A stretch of 64,000 bases of DNA from Ruminococcus sp. (GCA_014799805.1 JAAVHJ010000010.1:48652-112651), one strand, 5' to 3'. Positions 49,235-59,128 are shown, counted from the stretch's first letter. Numbers and translations: made by a program. The notes: a model not told the origin generated them from the sequence alone.

Positions 49235-50587
49235 TCATGTGCATTCTGTGTCAGATTCATGAACATGGAGAACTAGCATTGTGCTTGTATGTTCCGTCAC
49301 AATGGCATGTTCTGCAACGCCTAAATCCTGTACCCATAATAAATTATGATAATTATCAGATAAATAATGCATCACGGTTCTTTTAGAAACAGGCAATGTC
49401 TGAAGCCATTTTTTAATAGAAATTCTATGCTCTCTGTCAGATAATTTTAAATACAGACCAGATTTTCTGCCATGCAGAACAGCATTTTTTTCTATTATAT
49501 CATAATCCAATGCAGAATTTGCAAATTTTTTGTAAATTCTTTCAAATTTTTCAGAATTTTTTCTGCTCACAAGCTCTGCATGAACCAAATATCCTGAAAA
49601 AATCTGATTTTCACCGATTTGCAAATTTTTTTCTAATATATTATGATTAATTTTTTGCAAAAATAATAAATTCTGGCTCACACGGGCAAGCACTTGATTT
49701 CTAACAATTTCTGCTTGTCCGCCATGGGATAATAATTTCTGAATTAAAATAATATTCTGATAGCTTGCTGCAATCTGATTTTCTTGTAAATAGAATGCAA
49801 TGCATCTTCTTTGTAAAGCAGGATGTAATGCTTGTAAATTTTTTAAGCAATTATCAGATTGCTTGACTTGTAAATAAACAGATTTTGCAGAAATTTCTAA
49901 AAAATCTTCTTCTTGTCTTAGAATATCTGCAATCATGCAAGCAGATTTTTCAGCATTTTTTGTAAGCCTGTTAAACAAAGGCACAATATGATGTCTGATA
50001 AAATTACGGCTGTAATCGTCCTGTAAATTACTGGAATCTGTAATAAAATTAATATTTTTTTCCTGTAAAAATAATTCAATTTCTTTTCGGCTGACCTGCA
50101 ATAACGGACGGATATAAATTTCACGTCTGGGAGGAATCCCACACAAGCCTTTTAAACCAGTTCCTCTGGCAAGCCGAAAAATCAGAGTTTCTAAATTATC
50201 TGACGCAGTATGTGCAGTTGCAACAAGACCCTGTTTATATTTCTCAAAAACCTGATAACGACAATCTCTGGCAGCAGTTTCAAGAGAGCATTTTTTTTGC
50301 TTTTGATAAGCCAAAACATCTACAGAAACCACTTGTAAAGCAACTTGATATTTCTGACAAAAATCTTTGCAGAAATTTTCATCACGCAAACTCTCCGCAC
50401 CTCTTAAATGATGTTGTACATGCAAAGCCGAAATATGCAAATTAAATTTTTTTTGCCAATGCAATAAGCATAATAATAAACAAACACTATCTGCACCGCC
50501 AGAAAATGCGACTGTCACAGGCATATTTTGAATTTGTTCCTGCAATAAAAATTGATATACAGTATCATAAGGCTTATGGCATAACAT
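49235..50587 (-). CDS. tilS: tRNA(Ile)-lysidine synthase
   Basis: 450 residues. TilS attaches lysine to C34 of tRNA-Ile(CAU), converting its codon choice from AUG to AUA. The N-terminal PP-loop ATPase motif VAFSGGADSVCLLLCLL, HVQHHLRGAESLRDENFC and TAHTASDNLETLIFRLARGTGLKGLCGI are conserved, as is DSSNLQDDYSRNFIRHHIVP. The C-terminal domain ends with LSDREHRISIKKWLQTLPVSKR. Overlaps the end of dnaB by 14 bases, so translation is probably coupled. Essential in most bacteria. Confidence 0.94.
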   Translation of the reverse strand: MLCHKPYDTVYQFLLQEQIQNMPVTVAFSGGADSVCLLLCLLHWQKKFNLHISALHVQHHLRGAESLRDENFCKDFCQKYQVALQVVSVDVLAYQKQKKCSLETAARDCRYQVFEKYKQGLVATAHTASDNLETLIFRLARGTGLKGLCGIPPRREIYIRPLLQVSRKEIELFLQEKNINFITDSSNLQDDYSRNFIRHHIVPLFNRLTKNAEKSACMIADILRQEEDFLEISAKSVYLQVKQSDNCLKNLQALHPALQRRCIAFYLQENQIAASYQNIILIQKLLSHGGQAEIVRNQVLARVSQNLLFLQKINHNILEKNLQIGENQIFSGYLVHAELVSRKNSEKFERIYKKFANSALDYDIIEKNAVLHGRKSGLYLKLSDREHRISIKKWLQTLPVSKRTVMHYLSDNYHNLLWVQDLGVAEHAIVTEHTSTMLVLHVHESDTECT

Positions 50588-51914
50588 TTGATTTCCCCAT
50601 TTCAGAAAATCTTGTAAATTGTCCGTCCCAGATTAAATCCACTGTTCCCGTCTCTCCGTGACGATTTTTGGCAATAATACATTCTGCAACATTTGGCTTT
50701 TCTGTGTCTTTGTGATAATAAGCATCTCTGTAAAGAAACATGACAATATCTGCATCTTGTTCAATTGCCCCTGAATCACGCAAATCTGATAATACTGGTC
50801 TTTTATCCGTACGACTTTCAGGACCTCTTGAAAGCTGTGATAATAATAATACAGGCACTTGCAATTCTTTTGCCATAATTTTCAATTGTCTTGTAATTTC
50901 TCCAACAATTTGGACTTTATTTTCTGTTCGCATAGTAGAAGAAATTAATCCCAGATAATCAATAATCACTAAGCTTAAATTTTTCATTCTACGCAATTTT
51001 GCTTTCATTTGGGGAACAGTAATTCCGCCTGTATCATCAATATAAATCGGCATATTCATAAGATAACTTGTCCCTGTTGCCAATCTTGTCCACTCATTGC
51101 CGACAATTCTCCCATTGCGAAGCTTATTAGAATCTACCTGTGCAGCACTGGAAAGAAATCTTGTTGCCAATTGTTCTTTTGACATTTCCAGTGAAAAAAT
51201 ACACACTTCTTTATTCGGATTTGTTTTCGCAACATTCTGAGCAATATTTAAAGCAAAAGCTGTTTTTCCCATTGCAGGGCGTGCAGCAACCAGAATTAAA
51301 TCTGATTTATTTAATCCCGAAGTCACAGTATCTAAACGAGGAAATCCAGAACGAATGCCTAAATATTGTTCCCTGTCTGGTCCTGCAATATGTCCGATAT
51401 GATTATATGTTTCTGTAATAATTTCTTTGAGAGGCGTTAATCCGCCAAGATTACGCCCTTGTCGAATATTAAAAATATTTTGTTCGGCAGTGTCAAGTAA
51501 TACTTGTGCATCGGATTCCCCTTCTTCAATTGCGGTGAGCGTTTCACGACAGGATTCGGCTAACATGCGAACATAATATTTATTTACAATAATTTTGCAA
51601 TAACTTTCTATATTAGCAGTCGTTGGCACACGTTCCGCAAGATTTGCAAGATACGTTCTGCCATCAGACGCTGTTTCAAATACATGTGCAGAAACTGCAT
51701 TTTCTAAAACCGTGATAACATCAATATGATTGCCAGAACCTAACATTTGTACCATAATTCTAAATAATTCCCGATGTTGTTCAATATAAAAACATTCATA
51801 TTTCACTTGTTCCATGATAATTTCCATCACATCAGGATTAATTAAAATTGCACCTAAAATAGTCTGTTCTGCATCTAAACTATAAGGCATGACTAAATCA
51901 TTAAAATCAAGCAT
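50574..51914 (-). CDS. dnaB: Replicative DNA helicase
   Basis: 446 residues, full length. The N-terminal domain (PYSLDAEQTILGAILINPDVMEII) binds primase and forms the collar; the RecA-like motor has Walker A ARPAMGKTAFALNIA, Walker B LVIIDYLGLI, QLSRGPESR and DLRDSGAIEQDADIVMFLYR. Unwinds DNA at the replication fork. Start ATG overlaps by one base the stop codon of the upstream interrupted HEAT-like gene (TAATG), with GGGGG upstream. In related genomes rplI directly precedes dnaB; here the broken gene lies between. Confidence 0.96.
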   Translation of the reverse strand: MLDFNDLVMPYSLDAEQTILGAILINPDVMEIIMEQVKYECFYIEQHRELFRIMVQMLGSGNHIDVITVLENAVSAHVFETASDGRTYLANLAERVPTTANIESYCKIIVNKYYVRMLAESCRETLTAIEEGESDAQVLLDTAEQNIFNIRQGRNLGGLTPLKEIITETYNHIGHIAGPDREQYLGIRSGFPRLDTVTSGLNKSDLILVAARPAMGKTAFALNIAQNVAKTNPNKEVCIFSLEMSKEQLATRFLSSAAQVDSNKLRNGRIVGNEWTRLATGTSYLMNMPIYIDDTGGITVPQMKAKLRRMKNLSLVIIDYLGLISSTMRTENKVQIVGEITRQLKIMAKELQVPVLLLSQLSRGPESRTDKRPVLSDLRDSGAIEQDADIVMFLYRDAYYHKDTEKPNVAECIIAKNRHGETGTVDLIWDGQFTRFSEMGKSNVMP

Positions 51915-52405
51915 TAAAATCCCCCTTTATCAAATATTTCATCTTTTGCTATATACAGACCTAATAAAATATCTTCATATTTTTTTATTGCTTTCTCTAA
52001 ATTAAAATAAATTTTTTTTCGCATTGCAAGTGACATTTTTTCTTTGTTCTGCTCTAGTAAATCAAGCATATGACACCTTACTTCATAATTGCCTTTATAC
52101 AGCAAATCATGTATTTATTCTAAATCTTGCAATGCATAAACAAGCGTACCAATATAACTAGATTCCGCTTCTTTTTGGATAAAATTAATTATCACTGGTA
52201 CTGCCTCATTGCATTTTAATTCAGCAAGAACTAAAACTACTGTATTTCTTTTTAGATTATCTTCAGGCATTTGATAATGATTTAATTTGTCAATAAAATA
52301 TCTGATAAATTTTTGCTGTTCCTGAACAGATAATATTTCAAAATAAGCAATTAATTCTTGTATTTTATTATCACTTATATAATTATCAATTATTTTTAGA
52401 TTCAT
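51914..52405 (-). pseudogene. HEAT-repeat-like gene interrupted by one stop codon
   Basis: From the ATG at 52405 the frame encodes 96 residues (MNLKIIDNYISDNKIQELIAYF, then NTVVLVLAELKCNEAVPVIINFIQKEAESS, ending VYALQDLE) and meets TAA at 52115-52117. The very same frame continues with IHDLLYKGNYEVRCHMLDLLEQNKEKMS and ends at the dnaB start (TAATG). The two halves read as one 163-codon protein of HEAT-like helical pairs, as seen in small immunity-type or scaffold proteins. A second start, ATG at 52069 behind AAGGTG, could express the C-terminal 51 residues. It is placed after the rplI terminator. Confidence 0.65.
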
Positions 52406-52434
52406 GTTTATAAAAATAAATTCCTCTTGTCCTT

Positions 52435-52463
52435 GAAAAAGGCGGAGGGATACACCATCCGCC
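52435..52463 (-). terminator. Terminator of rplI
   Basis: On the minus strand GGCGGATGG pairs with CCCTCCGCC (52441-52463), followed by TTTTTC. It separates gdpP-rplI from the HEAT-like gene and dnaB. Confidence 0.75.
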
Positions 52464-52472
52464 AATTATTTT

Positions 52473-52919
52473 TTAAGCCTCTACTACTTCAATCGCAATA
52501 TTTGCAGAAATTCCAGTATATAATTTAATTTCGGCACTGAAACTGCCAAAAGCTTTTATATCAGATTTTAAAATAATTTTTTTCTTATCGACTTTGCATT
52601 GATATTGCTTTTCAATTTCCTGTGCAACCTGTGCAGAAGTAACAGAACCAAATAATCTGCCACCTGTACCAGCTTTTGCAGAAATCATAATTTTTTTATT
52701 CTCTAATTTATTTTTTAATTCTTGTGCATTTTGTTTTTCAACATCTTTTTTATGCTGTGCAGAAGCCTGCTGACCATGTAATTTATTTAAATTTTCTGGT
52801 GTTGCCTCTACAGCAAAGCCTTTTTTAATTAGCATATTTCTTGCATAACCATCTGCAACTTCTTTTAACTCTCCTTTTTTACCTGAACCTTTCACATCTT
52901 GAATAAAAATAACTTTCAT
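52473..52919 (-). CDS. rplI: 50S ribosomal protein L9
   Basis: 148 residues, full length. N-terminal rRNA-binding domain [40 protein letters not shown], the long connecting helix ([29 protein letters not shown]) and the C-terminal domain beginning [30 protein letters not shown]. Ribosome site AGAAAGGAAG. The gdpP-rplI-dnaB order is typical for Firmicutes. Confidence 0.96.
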   Translation of the reverse strand: MKVIFIQDVKGSGKKGELKEVADGYARNMLIKKGFAVEATPENLNKLHGQQASAQHKKDVEKQNAQELKNKLENKKIMISAKAGTGGRLFGSVTSAQVAQEIEKQYQCKVDKKKIILKSDIKAFGSFSAEIKLYTGISANIAIEVVEA

Positions 52920-52949
52920 ATACTATCTTCCTTTCTTGCTATCAATTTA

Positions 52950-54905
52950 TTAATTTTTCTCTGCCTCTGCAATTTCCGCAAGTACTTTTAGTAATTGCTT
53001 TTTGGCTTCTTCAGTAGAAATATTCTGCATTTGCGTTGCCGCCATTGTCTGATGACCGCCGCCGCCTAATTGTTCCATAATTACCTGTACATTTACAGAA
53101 CCTAAAGACCGTGCCGAAATTGAAATACTATCATTCATGCGATAAATTACAAACGCTGAATTGACACCCGAAATATTTAATAATTCATCTGCCGCCTGTG
53201 GTGCAACTAACCTAATTTCAGGTGTTTCCTCAGGTGCAATTGCAATTGCATGACAGCCAGTAATTTCTGCTGAAGATACAATTTTAGAACGATTTTGATA
53301 AATTTCAATTGAACCTGAAAACAAGCATTTGACTTTTACAGTATCAGCTCCGATTTTTCGCAAATAAGCCGCCGCTTCAAAAGTCCTGACACCTGTACGC
53401 ATGACAAAATTTTTCGTATCCAGCATAATACCAGCTAATAAACAATCTGCACAGCAAGAATTCACTTGTCTTGCCAATTTAAAATACTGAATTAATTCCG
53501 TCACCATTTCACAAGCCGATGATGCATAAGGCTCATGATGAAACACAACGGCATTATCTACATAATTCACATTTTTTCTATGATGGTCAATTACAACAAC
53601 TTTATTAGCAGATTGATATAATTCCAGACTTTCTAAAATTTCTTTATTATGCGTATCAACAATAATCAACAGCGTATTTTCTGTAATCGTATCAATTGCC
53701 TGTTGTGGTGTCAGAAATAAATCCGCACCCATTTCTTGCTTAACTAAACTAATTAATTGCTGTGATAAATTTTTTTGCGGGTCAACAACAACATTGACAG
53801 GGATTTTCATTTGTCTGATTGCTTCTGCAAGCCCACATGCTGAACCAATAGAATCTAAATCCCCGAATCTATGCCCCATTAAGTACACATTTTCACTATT
53901 TAAAATCAAATCCTGAATTGCTCCCGCAACAATTCTGGTTTTCGCCCTTGATTTCTTTTCAACGCCTTTGGAAACACCGCCAAAAAACCGAAAGCCATTT
54001 TCAGTTTTAATCACAGCTTGGTCGCCACCTCGTCCTAATGCCATATCTAAGCATTGTTTGGCAAGTAGTTCACTTTCTTGCAAATTCGATGCACCATGTC
54101 CAACACCAATAGAAAACGTCACATAATTTTTTTCATCAACCCGAATTTTTCTGGCTTCGTCCAGAATTTTAAATTTTTCTGCAATTAATAATTGCACATG
54201 TTGTTCTTCTAAAATTACAATAAATCTATCTGATTTTAATCTTTTTAAAATACCATTGGTTTGTGAAATAAAATCTTCTAATAATTTTTCAATCGCAACA
54301 CTTGTTTCTAACTTAGCACTTTCTTTGGCACTTTGAATTAAATCTTCATAGCTGTCTAATAAAATAATTAACACACAAGGCTTTGTATTTTTATAATCCT
54401 GCTGAATTTGTTCTAATTCTGTAATATCAGACCATAAAAAAGCTGTTAATTTTCTATCATGTCCATGATAAGGTACAGCTGTTACATGATAATATTTTTC
54501 CTGCCAATGAATTTTTTGTTCAGATAATAAAATATTAATCGGAAGCTGTGCTTGCAATTTTTTTCCAAATAAATCATTATCATTTAATACTTGTTCCGTA
54601 AAAAAATGATTATAATGCAGAATTGACCCTGTTTCGTCTAATACACACATGCCCATAGGTAATTGCTGAATCGTATTTGATTCTGCGTCATTACATTCTT
54701 GATTTAATTTTGCAATATATCTGATACGATTTTGATTTGTATAAATAAGAGTAACAGCAGTGATACCAGCAAGCAGAAAATTCGGCAAATTACATAATAA
54801 ACTATAACGCTGACCATTCTGATATAAAATAATTGATAAAATAATTCCAATACATAACAGTAAAATTATCAATGCCCATACTATCGCATGATATTTTGGT
54901 TTCAC
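52950..54905 (-). CDS. gdpP: Cyclic di-AMP phosphodiesterase GdpP
   Basis: 651 residues, GTG start behind GGGGGTGA. Two N-terminal membrane helices (about 8-58), a PAS-like domain (MGMCVLDETGSILHYNHFF), a degenerate GGDEF domain (SIGVGHGASNLQESELLAKQCLDMALGRGGDQAVI), then a DHH phosphodiesterase domain (MGHRFGDLDSIGSACGLAEAI; IVDTHNKEI; VVIDHHRKN) and DHHA1 with GGGGHQTMAATQM. GdpP degrades cyclic di-AMP and so affects potassium balance and cell wall stress. Metal-binding aspartates and DHH are intact. Lies between rnj and rplI in one direction. Confidence 0.95.
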   Translation of the reverse strand: MKPKYHAIVWALIILLLCIGIILSIILYQNGQRYSLLCNLPNFLLAGITAVTLIYTNQNRIRYIAKLNQECNDAESNTIQQLPMGMCVLDETGSILHYNHFFTEQVLNDNDLFGKKLQAQLPINILLSEQKIHWQEKYYHVTAVPYHGHDRKLTAFLWSDITELEQIQQDYKNTKPCVLIILLDSYEDLIQSAKESAKLETSVAIEKLLEDFISQTNGILKRLKSDRFIVILEEQHVQLLIAEKFKILDEARKIRVDEKNYVTFSIGVGHGASNLQESELLAKQCLDMALGRGGDQAVIKTENGFRFFGGVSKGVEKKSRAKTRIVAGAIQDLILNSENVYLMGHRFGDLDSIGSACGLAEAIRQMKIPVNVVVDPQKNLSQQLISLVKQEMGADLFLTPQQAIDTITENTLLIIVDTHNKEILESLELYQSANKVVVIDHHRKNVNYVDNAVVFHHEPYASSACEMVTELIQYFKLARQVNSCCADCLLAGIMLDTKNFVMRTGVRTFEAAAYLRKIGADTVKVKCLFSGSIEIYQNRSKIVSSAEITGCHAIAIAPEETPEIRLVAPQAADELLNISGVNSAFVIYRMNDSISISARSLGSVNVQVIMEQLGGGGHQTMAATQMQNISTEEAKKQLLKVLAEIAEAEKN

Positions 54906-54936
54906 CCTGTCACCCCCTTTTTTTCATAATATTATT

Positions 54937-56769
54937 TTAAATTTCCATAATAATTGGCAAAATCATAGGCGTACGCTTGGTCTTATCAAAAATAAAATCA
55001 AATAATGCATCACGTAATTTCATTTTTAGGGAAGTCCAATCTCTTAATTCATAGGGCGAACAACTTTTTAATTTATGATATAAAATTTTTCTTGCCTGTT
55101 GAATCATTTCTTCAGACTCACGAACATAAACAAAGCCTCTTGAAATAATTTCAGGACCTGCGACAACTTCATTTGTTGCACGGCGTAACCCCACAATGAT
55201 AATAATTAAACCATCTTCTGCAAGATGTTTTCTATCACGCAATACAATAGAACCTACATCTCCTACCCCTAATCCGTCTACCAGTGTTCTTCCAGATGGC
55301 ACTTGTGCAACTATCTGCAATTTCATACCGTCTGTTTCAATCACATCACCAATTGATGATAATAAAATATTTTCTTTGGGAATTCCCATTTCTATTGCCA
55401 GTTTTTTATGCTTAATTAAATGCTTATATTCACCATGTACAGGAATAAAAAATTTCGGCTTTGTCAATGCCAGCATTAATTTTAATTCTTCCTGACAGGC
55501 ATGACCCGAAACATGCACTTCATACATAGATTCATAAATCACTTCTGCACCAGATTTTAATAATTCATTGACAACTTTTGTGACATGTTTTTCATTTCCT
55601 GGAATCGGCGTTGCAGATAAAATAATAAAATCCAACGGTGTAATATTAATTTTATTATGGTCATGCATAGCCATTCGTGTCAAAGCAGACATCGGCTCTC
55701 CCTGACTGCCTGTTGTGACTAACACAAGCCGTTCAGGCGGATACATATCTATTGTTTCAATATCTACTAAAATATTTTTAGGCACAGTCAGATATCCTAA
55801 TTCCATTGCCGTTGCAATGACATTAATCATACTTCTGCCCAGAACCGCAACTTTGCGTTTCGTTTTTTCAGCCATATTAATAATCTGTTGCACTCTGTGA
55901 ATATTAGACGAAAAAGTTGCAATAATAATTCTTTTATTACCTGCTCTTGTAAATAATCTTTCAAAAGATTCTCCGACTTTACGTTCTGATTGTGTATAAC
56001 CTGCACGTTCTGCATTGGTAGAATCTGCCATTAGAGCTAATACGCCACGATTACCCAATTCTCCAAAACGTCCTAAATCAATTTTTTCACCATCAATTGG
56101 CGAATGGTCTATTTTAAAATCTCCTGTATGGACAATTACGCCTGCGGGCGTATGAATTGCCATTGCCATAGACCCTGGAATAGAATGCGTGACTTTAATA
56201 AATTCTACTGACATACAGCCCATTTTGACATGTTTTCTTGGTTCAACAACATTCAGAGCGACTTTATTTAAAAGCCCATGTTCTTCTAATTTATGCTTGA
56301 TTAATCCAACTGTCATACCAGAAGCATAAATCGGGGCATTTATTTTTTTTAAGAGATAGGCAAGCCCGCCAATATGGTCTTCATGACCATGTGTAATAAC
56401 AATACCACGCAATTTTTCTTGATTACGTTCCACATAAGTAAAATCTGGAATGACAATATCTACTCCAGGCATTTCAGCATCTGGAAATGCAAGCCCACAG
56501 TCTAAAATAAACATGTCATTGCTGCATTCAAAAACTGTCATATTTTTGCCGATTTCGTTCAGTCCACCCAATGGAATAATCCGAACGGGCGTTCTATGAG
56601 AATCTTTTAATTTTCCAGTACTACTGACAGGCTTAGGCTGTGCTTGTGCTTTGGGCTGAATTACTTCTGTTCGGGTGCGTTGTACAGTATAACGCTTTTG
56701 CTTTTGTGTGGTATCCTGTGCATAGGAATACCCTTTCCGATGTGAATTGTTATGATTGTTTACACTCAA
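54937..56769 (-). CDS. rnj: Ribonuclease J
   Basis: 610 residues, TTG start seven bases after GAGG. RNase J is the main 5'-3' exoribonuclease and endonuclease of Firmicutes mRNA decay. A basic, Gln/Lys-rich N-terminal extension (about 1-55) precedes the metallo-beta-lactamase/beta-CASP core: IPLGGLNEIGKNMTVFE, the zinc site THGHEDHIGG at about 126-135, HSIPGSMAMAI, VHTGDFKIDH, LMADSTNAERAGYT, ATFSSNIHRVQQI, TGSQGEPMSALTRM and VSGHACQEELK with PVHGEYKHL. A shorter C-terminal domain ends the protein. A long hairpin-rich leader lies upstream. Confidence 0.95.
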   Translation of the reverse strand: MSVNNHNNSHRKGYSYAQDTTQKQKRYTVQRTRTEVIQPKAQAQPKPVSSTGKLKDSHRTPVRIIPLGGLNEIGKNMTVFECSNDMFILDCGLAFPDAEMPGVDIVIPDFTYVERNQEKLRGIVITHGHEDHIGGLAYLLKKINAPIYASGMTVGLIKHKLEEHGLLNKVALNVVEPRKHVKMGCMSVEFIKVTHSIPGSMAMAIHTPAGVIVHTGDFKIDHSPIDGEKIDLGRFGELGNRGVLALMADSTNAERAGYTQSERKVGESFERLFTRAGNKRIIIATFSSNIHRVQQIINMAEKTKRKVAVLGRSMINVIATAMELGYLTVPKNILVDIETIDMYPPERLVLVTTGSQGEPMSALTRMAMHDHNKINITPLDFIILSATPIPGNEKHVTKVVNELLKSGAEVIYESMYEVHVSGHACQEELKLMLALTKPKFFIPVHGEYKHLIKHKKLAIEMGIPKENILLSSIGDVIETDGMKLQIVAQVPSGRTLVDGLGVGDVGSIVLRDRKHLAEDGLIIIIVGLRRATNEVVAGPEIISRGFVYVRESEEMIQQARKILYHKLKSCSPYELRDWTSLKMKLRDALFDFIFDKTKRTPMILPIIMEI

Positions 56770-57062
56770 TATAATACCTCATTTCGTAACATGCAGATGA
56801 TTTCCTGCATACATAGATTTTTATATAGATTATTTTATGCTTAATTTAATAAAAATTTTCTAAAATCATCTTAGAGCAGAAGTAAATTGCAGGAAGTCAA
56901 TTGCTCTTTTAAAACTGTGACATTCGTGTCAACAGTACAGACTAAGTACGGAAGCAAACGTTGCTTCCGAATTTTTTGGCTTCACACCGCCAAAAATTTT
57001 AAAATTTAAAAATAAAAATAAACGTTCCCTTGAAATTTTTATTTCAAGAGCATGAATACCTA
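56770..57062 (-). promoter_or_regulatory. Long structured 5' leader of rnj
   Basis: No gene is visible in this stretch. Between the promoter and the rnj start, the minus-strand transcript would have about 290 bases with at least five hairpins: CTTGAAAT / ATTTCAAG (57029-57048), TTTTTGGC / GCCAAAAA (56973-56996), CGGAAGCAA / TTGCTTCCG (56949-56969, perfect 9 bp), ACTGT-GACA / TGTC-ACAGT (56914-56936, one bulge) and AGAGCA / TGCTCT (56873-56907). No known riboswitch core was recognised. Autoregulation through the leader would parallel E. coli RNase E; that is inference. Confidence 0.45.
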
Positions 57063-57068
57063 AGTTTT

Positions 57069-57097
57069 ATTATAGCTGAATTTCAAGCTTTTGTCAA
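57069..57097 (-). promoter_or_regulatory. Sigma-A promoter of rnj
   Basis: Minus strand TTGACA (57092-57097), 17 bases, TATAAT (57069-57074). Confidence 0.75.
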
Positions 57098-57175
57098 GGG
57101 TACAGACAAACGTTTTCTTAGAATTATGCAGATTAGCTAAAATTCTGCACATTTGTTCTGAATGATTTTGATTTT

Positions 57176-59053
57176 TCAAAAAGATTCTGTTTCTGACATA
57201 CGCAATTTTTTTTCCCAAAACCCGCATAATTCGGCGGCAGTTTCAATAGAATCTGCATGCACCCGCAAGCGTACTAACTTACTTTGCGGAGGCATAATAA
57301 TACTGATTTTTGCATCTGGATTAGAACGCTGTAATTTTTCAATACTTTGTCTTGTAAGAGACGTTGTTAATTCATGTTGTACCGTGCAAATTTCAGGCAA
57401 AATTTTTGCCATTTGTGCAAGCGTCTGATTTTTTTGCTTTAATACACGCAAGACATGTGCAAATAATGTGACACCGTCTGTGCAGACGGCTTGTTCCTGA
57501 TATAAATTTAACATAGCTGGTGAAGGATTGCTATCAGATAATCTTGTAATTTTAGCATGATACTGTGATGCGAAATCTTCAGCAACAGGGTGAAAATCTT
57601 CTGGTAATACTAACACTTCGCCTTGTTCCTGAAATGAAAATAAACTAATTAATAATAACTGCTCCCAACGTATCATACCAGATTCAGACGAAAATGCACT
57701 GATTTTTGTACCATCTTCTGAAAGTGAAAGTGTAATTCTTTGCCCTGTGCCTCCTGAAAATAATTTCTGTGCAACAGTTCTAAGCTGTGTATTTGCACAA
57801 CTGACATGAATTTCAAATTCTGGTTCTGGCAATAATTTCTGACAAGTATCTTCCCATAATGCTAATAAATTATTTGCATGGTGTAATTTTCCAAATTCTG
57901 TGATTCTTTCACAAGCATTTGCTTCTAAAGCTTGCCAAATTCTATGACTTTGCTGTTCTGTGAGGGCGAAACCTCCGACACGAAACGGACGGATTTGCAT
58001 AATTCGTTCTCCCTGTACCCAAAGTAACGCATTACAATCTGTGAATTTAGAAATTGCAATTAACTGTGATAATGCACACTGACCCGCAAGCCATACAGAT
58101 GCACCCTGTGAAACAGCTCCAGCAACAGCTGCAATGGCTAAACTTTCCGCATTTTCATGACTATAGCCAATTGCCAAACGATTGCCAATAACAGTCAAAG
58201 ATGCACCTGCTTTCAATGCTGTTTCTGCTGTGTTCCAACGGGGCAAACCCTCACAAATGCCATCTTCAGGCAAGACACAATGTTGTTTTGTCCGTGCTGT
58301 TCGGGCATTGGATTGCAATACTGTTCCCTGTGGAATTACAGCATTTTCTAAATGTGTTTCTTCATCAATAAATGCTTTTCTGCAAATGACACAGTCTGTT
58401 AAAACAGCACCTGCTCCAATCTGCACACCATCACCTAATACACAGCGTTCTAATTTGACATTACGATTAATAATACAATCATTGCCAATGATAGTTAATT
58501 CATCAATAATTGCAGTTCTGCTGATTTTTACACCCTCTCCAATTCTGGTACGCTGAAATTTTCTGATAGTTAATAATTTTTGTTGCATTTCACGATATTC
58601 AGCAGGCGTTCTGATATGCTGAAATTTAGAATATTCTGTCATTTCTGTTTGTTCTGGTTCTAATAAAACTGACCCTTGTGGGTGTAATTCTGCAAATGTT
58701 GGTGTACTATCTGCATGAAATAATCTGACTGCACCACCATTACAGAGTGTTAATAATTCTCCCATATCCCAATCAGGCAGGCATAACTGTCTTAATAATA
58801 ATGTTGGTGTATTGGCATGCAATGCTGCCAGAGACCTTGCAAACTGCACAGGAATTTGTAAATGCATATTATCAACTAACTGTCTAATACGTTCATCAAC
58901 AGCAAGTAGCACAGCATTTCTGAACCCTTTTTCTTGAATATATTCTAATAAATATCTCAGCAATGACACATTACAAACTGGCAAAAGTGCCTCGGGGCAA
59001 TCTTTCACGGGAATACAGTCTGTCATTTTGTCACAAAACAAAATTACTTGCAT
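57176..59053 (-). CDS. Sugar nucleotidyltransferase / phosphomannomutase-like fusion lacking canonical active-site motifs
   Basis: 625 residues from the ATG behind AAAGGTGG. The N-terminal 150 residues align with NTP-transferases at ALLPVCNVSLLRYLLEYIQEKGF, but the G-x-G-T-R nucleotide loop is replaced by FCDKMTDCIPVKDCPE. A left-handed beta-helix follows (about 165-260; RIGEGVKISRTAIIDELTIIGNDC). The C-terminal part resembles phosphomannomutase domains (LTVIGNRLAIGYSHENAESLAIAAVAGAVSQGASVW), but the phosphoserine loop TASHNP and the GDGDAD metal site are not seen. Such ManC/PMM-like fusions occur in Actinobacteria and Clostridia. It may be a regulator or inactive partner; function uncertain. 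Confidence 0.7.
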   Translation of the reverse strand: MQVILFCDKMTDCIPVKDCPEALLPVCNVSLLRYLLEYIQEKGFRNAVLLAVDERIRQLVDNMHLQIPVQFARSLAALHANTPTLLLRQLCLPDWDMGELLTLCNGGAVRLFHADSTPTFAELHPQGSVLLEPEQTEMTEYSKFQHIRTPAEYREMQQKLLTIRKFQRTRIGEGVKISRTAIIDELTIIGNDCIINRNVKLERCVLGDGVQIGAGAVLTDCVICRKAFIDEETHLENAVIPQGTVLQSNARTARTKQHCVLPEDGICEGLPRWNTAETALKAGASLTVIGNRLAIGYSHENAESLAIAAVAGAVSQGASVWLAGQCALSQLIAISKFTDCNALLWVQGERIMQIRPFRVGGFALTEQQSHRIWQALEANACERITEFGKLHHANNLLALWEDTCQKLLPEPEFEIHVSCANTQLRTVAQKLFSGGTGQRITLSLSEDGTKISAFSSESGMIRWEQLLLISLFSFQEQGEVLVLPEDFHPVAEDFASQYHAKITRLSDSNPSPAMLNLYQEQAVCTDGVTLFAHVLRVLKQKNQTLAQMAKILPEICTVQHELTTSLTRQSIEKLQRSNPDAKISIIMPPQSKLVRLRVHADSIETAAELCGFWEKKLRMSETESF

Positions 59054-59128
59054 TTTTATAACCACCTTTCTTGATTCGCTTTTGCAGATAGTATCGGCGA
59101 TTTATACAAAAATATTCTCATTCAGACG

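Noticed and set aside
56770..57070. Possible cyclic di-AMP (ydaO) or other known riboswitch before rnj
   Set aside because: The conserved ydaO core sequences are not present; only unassigned hairpins are seen.
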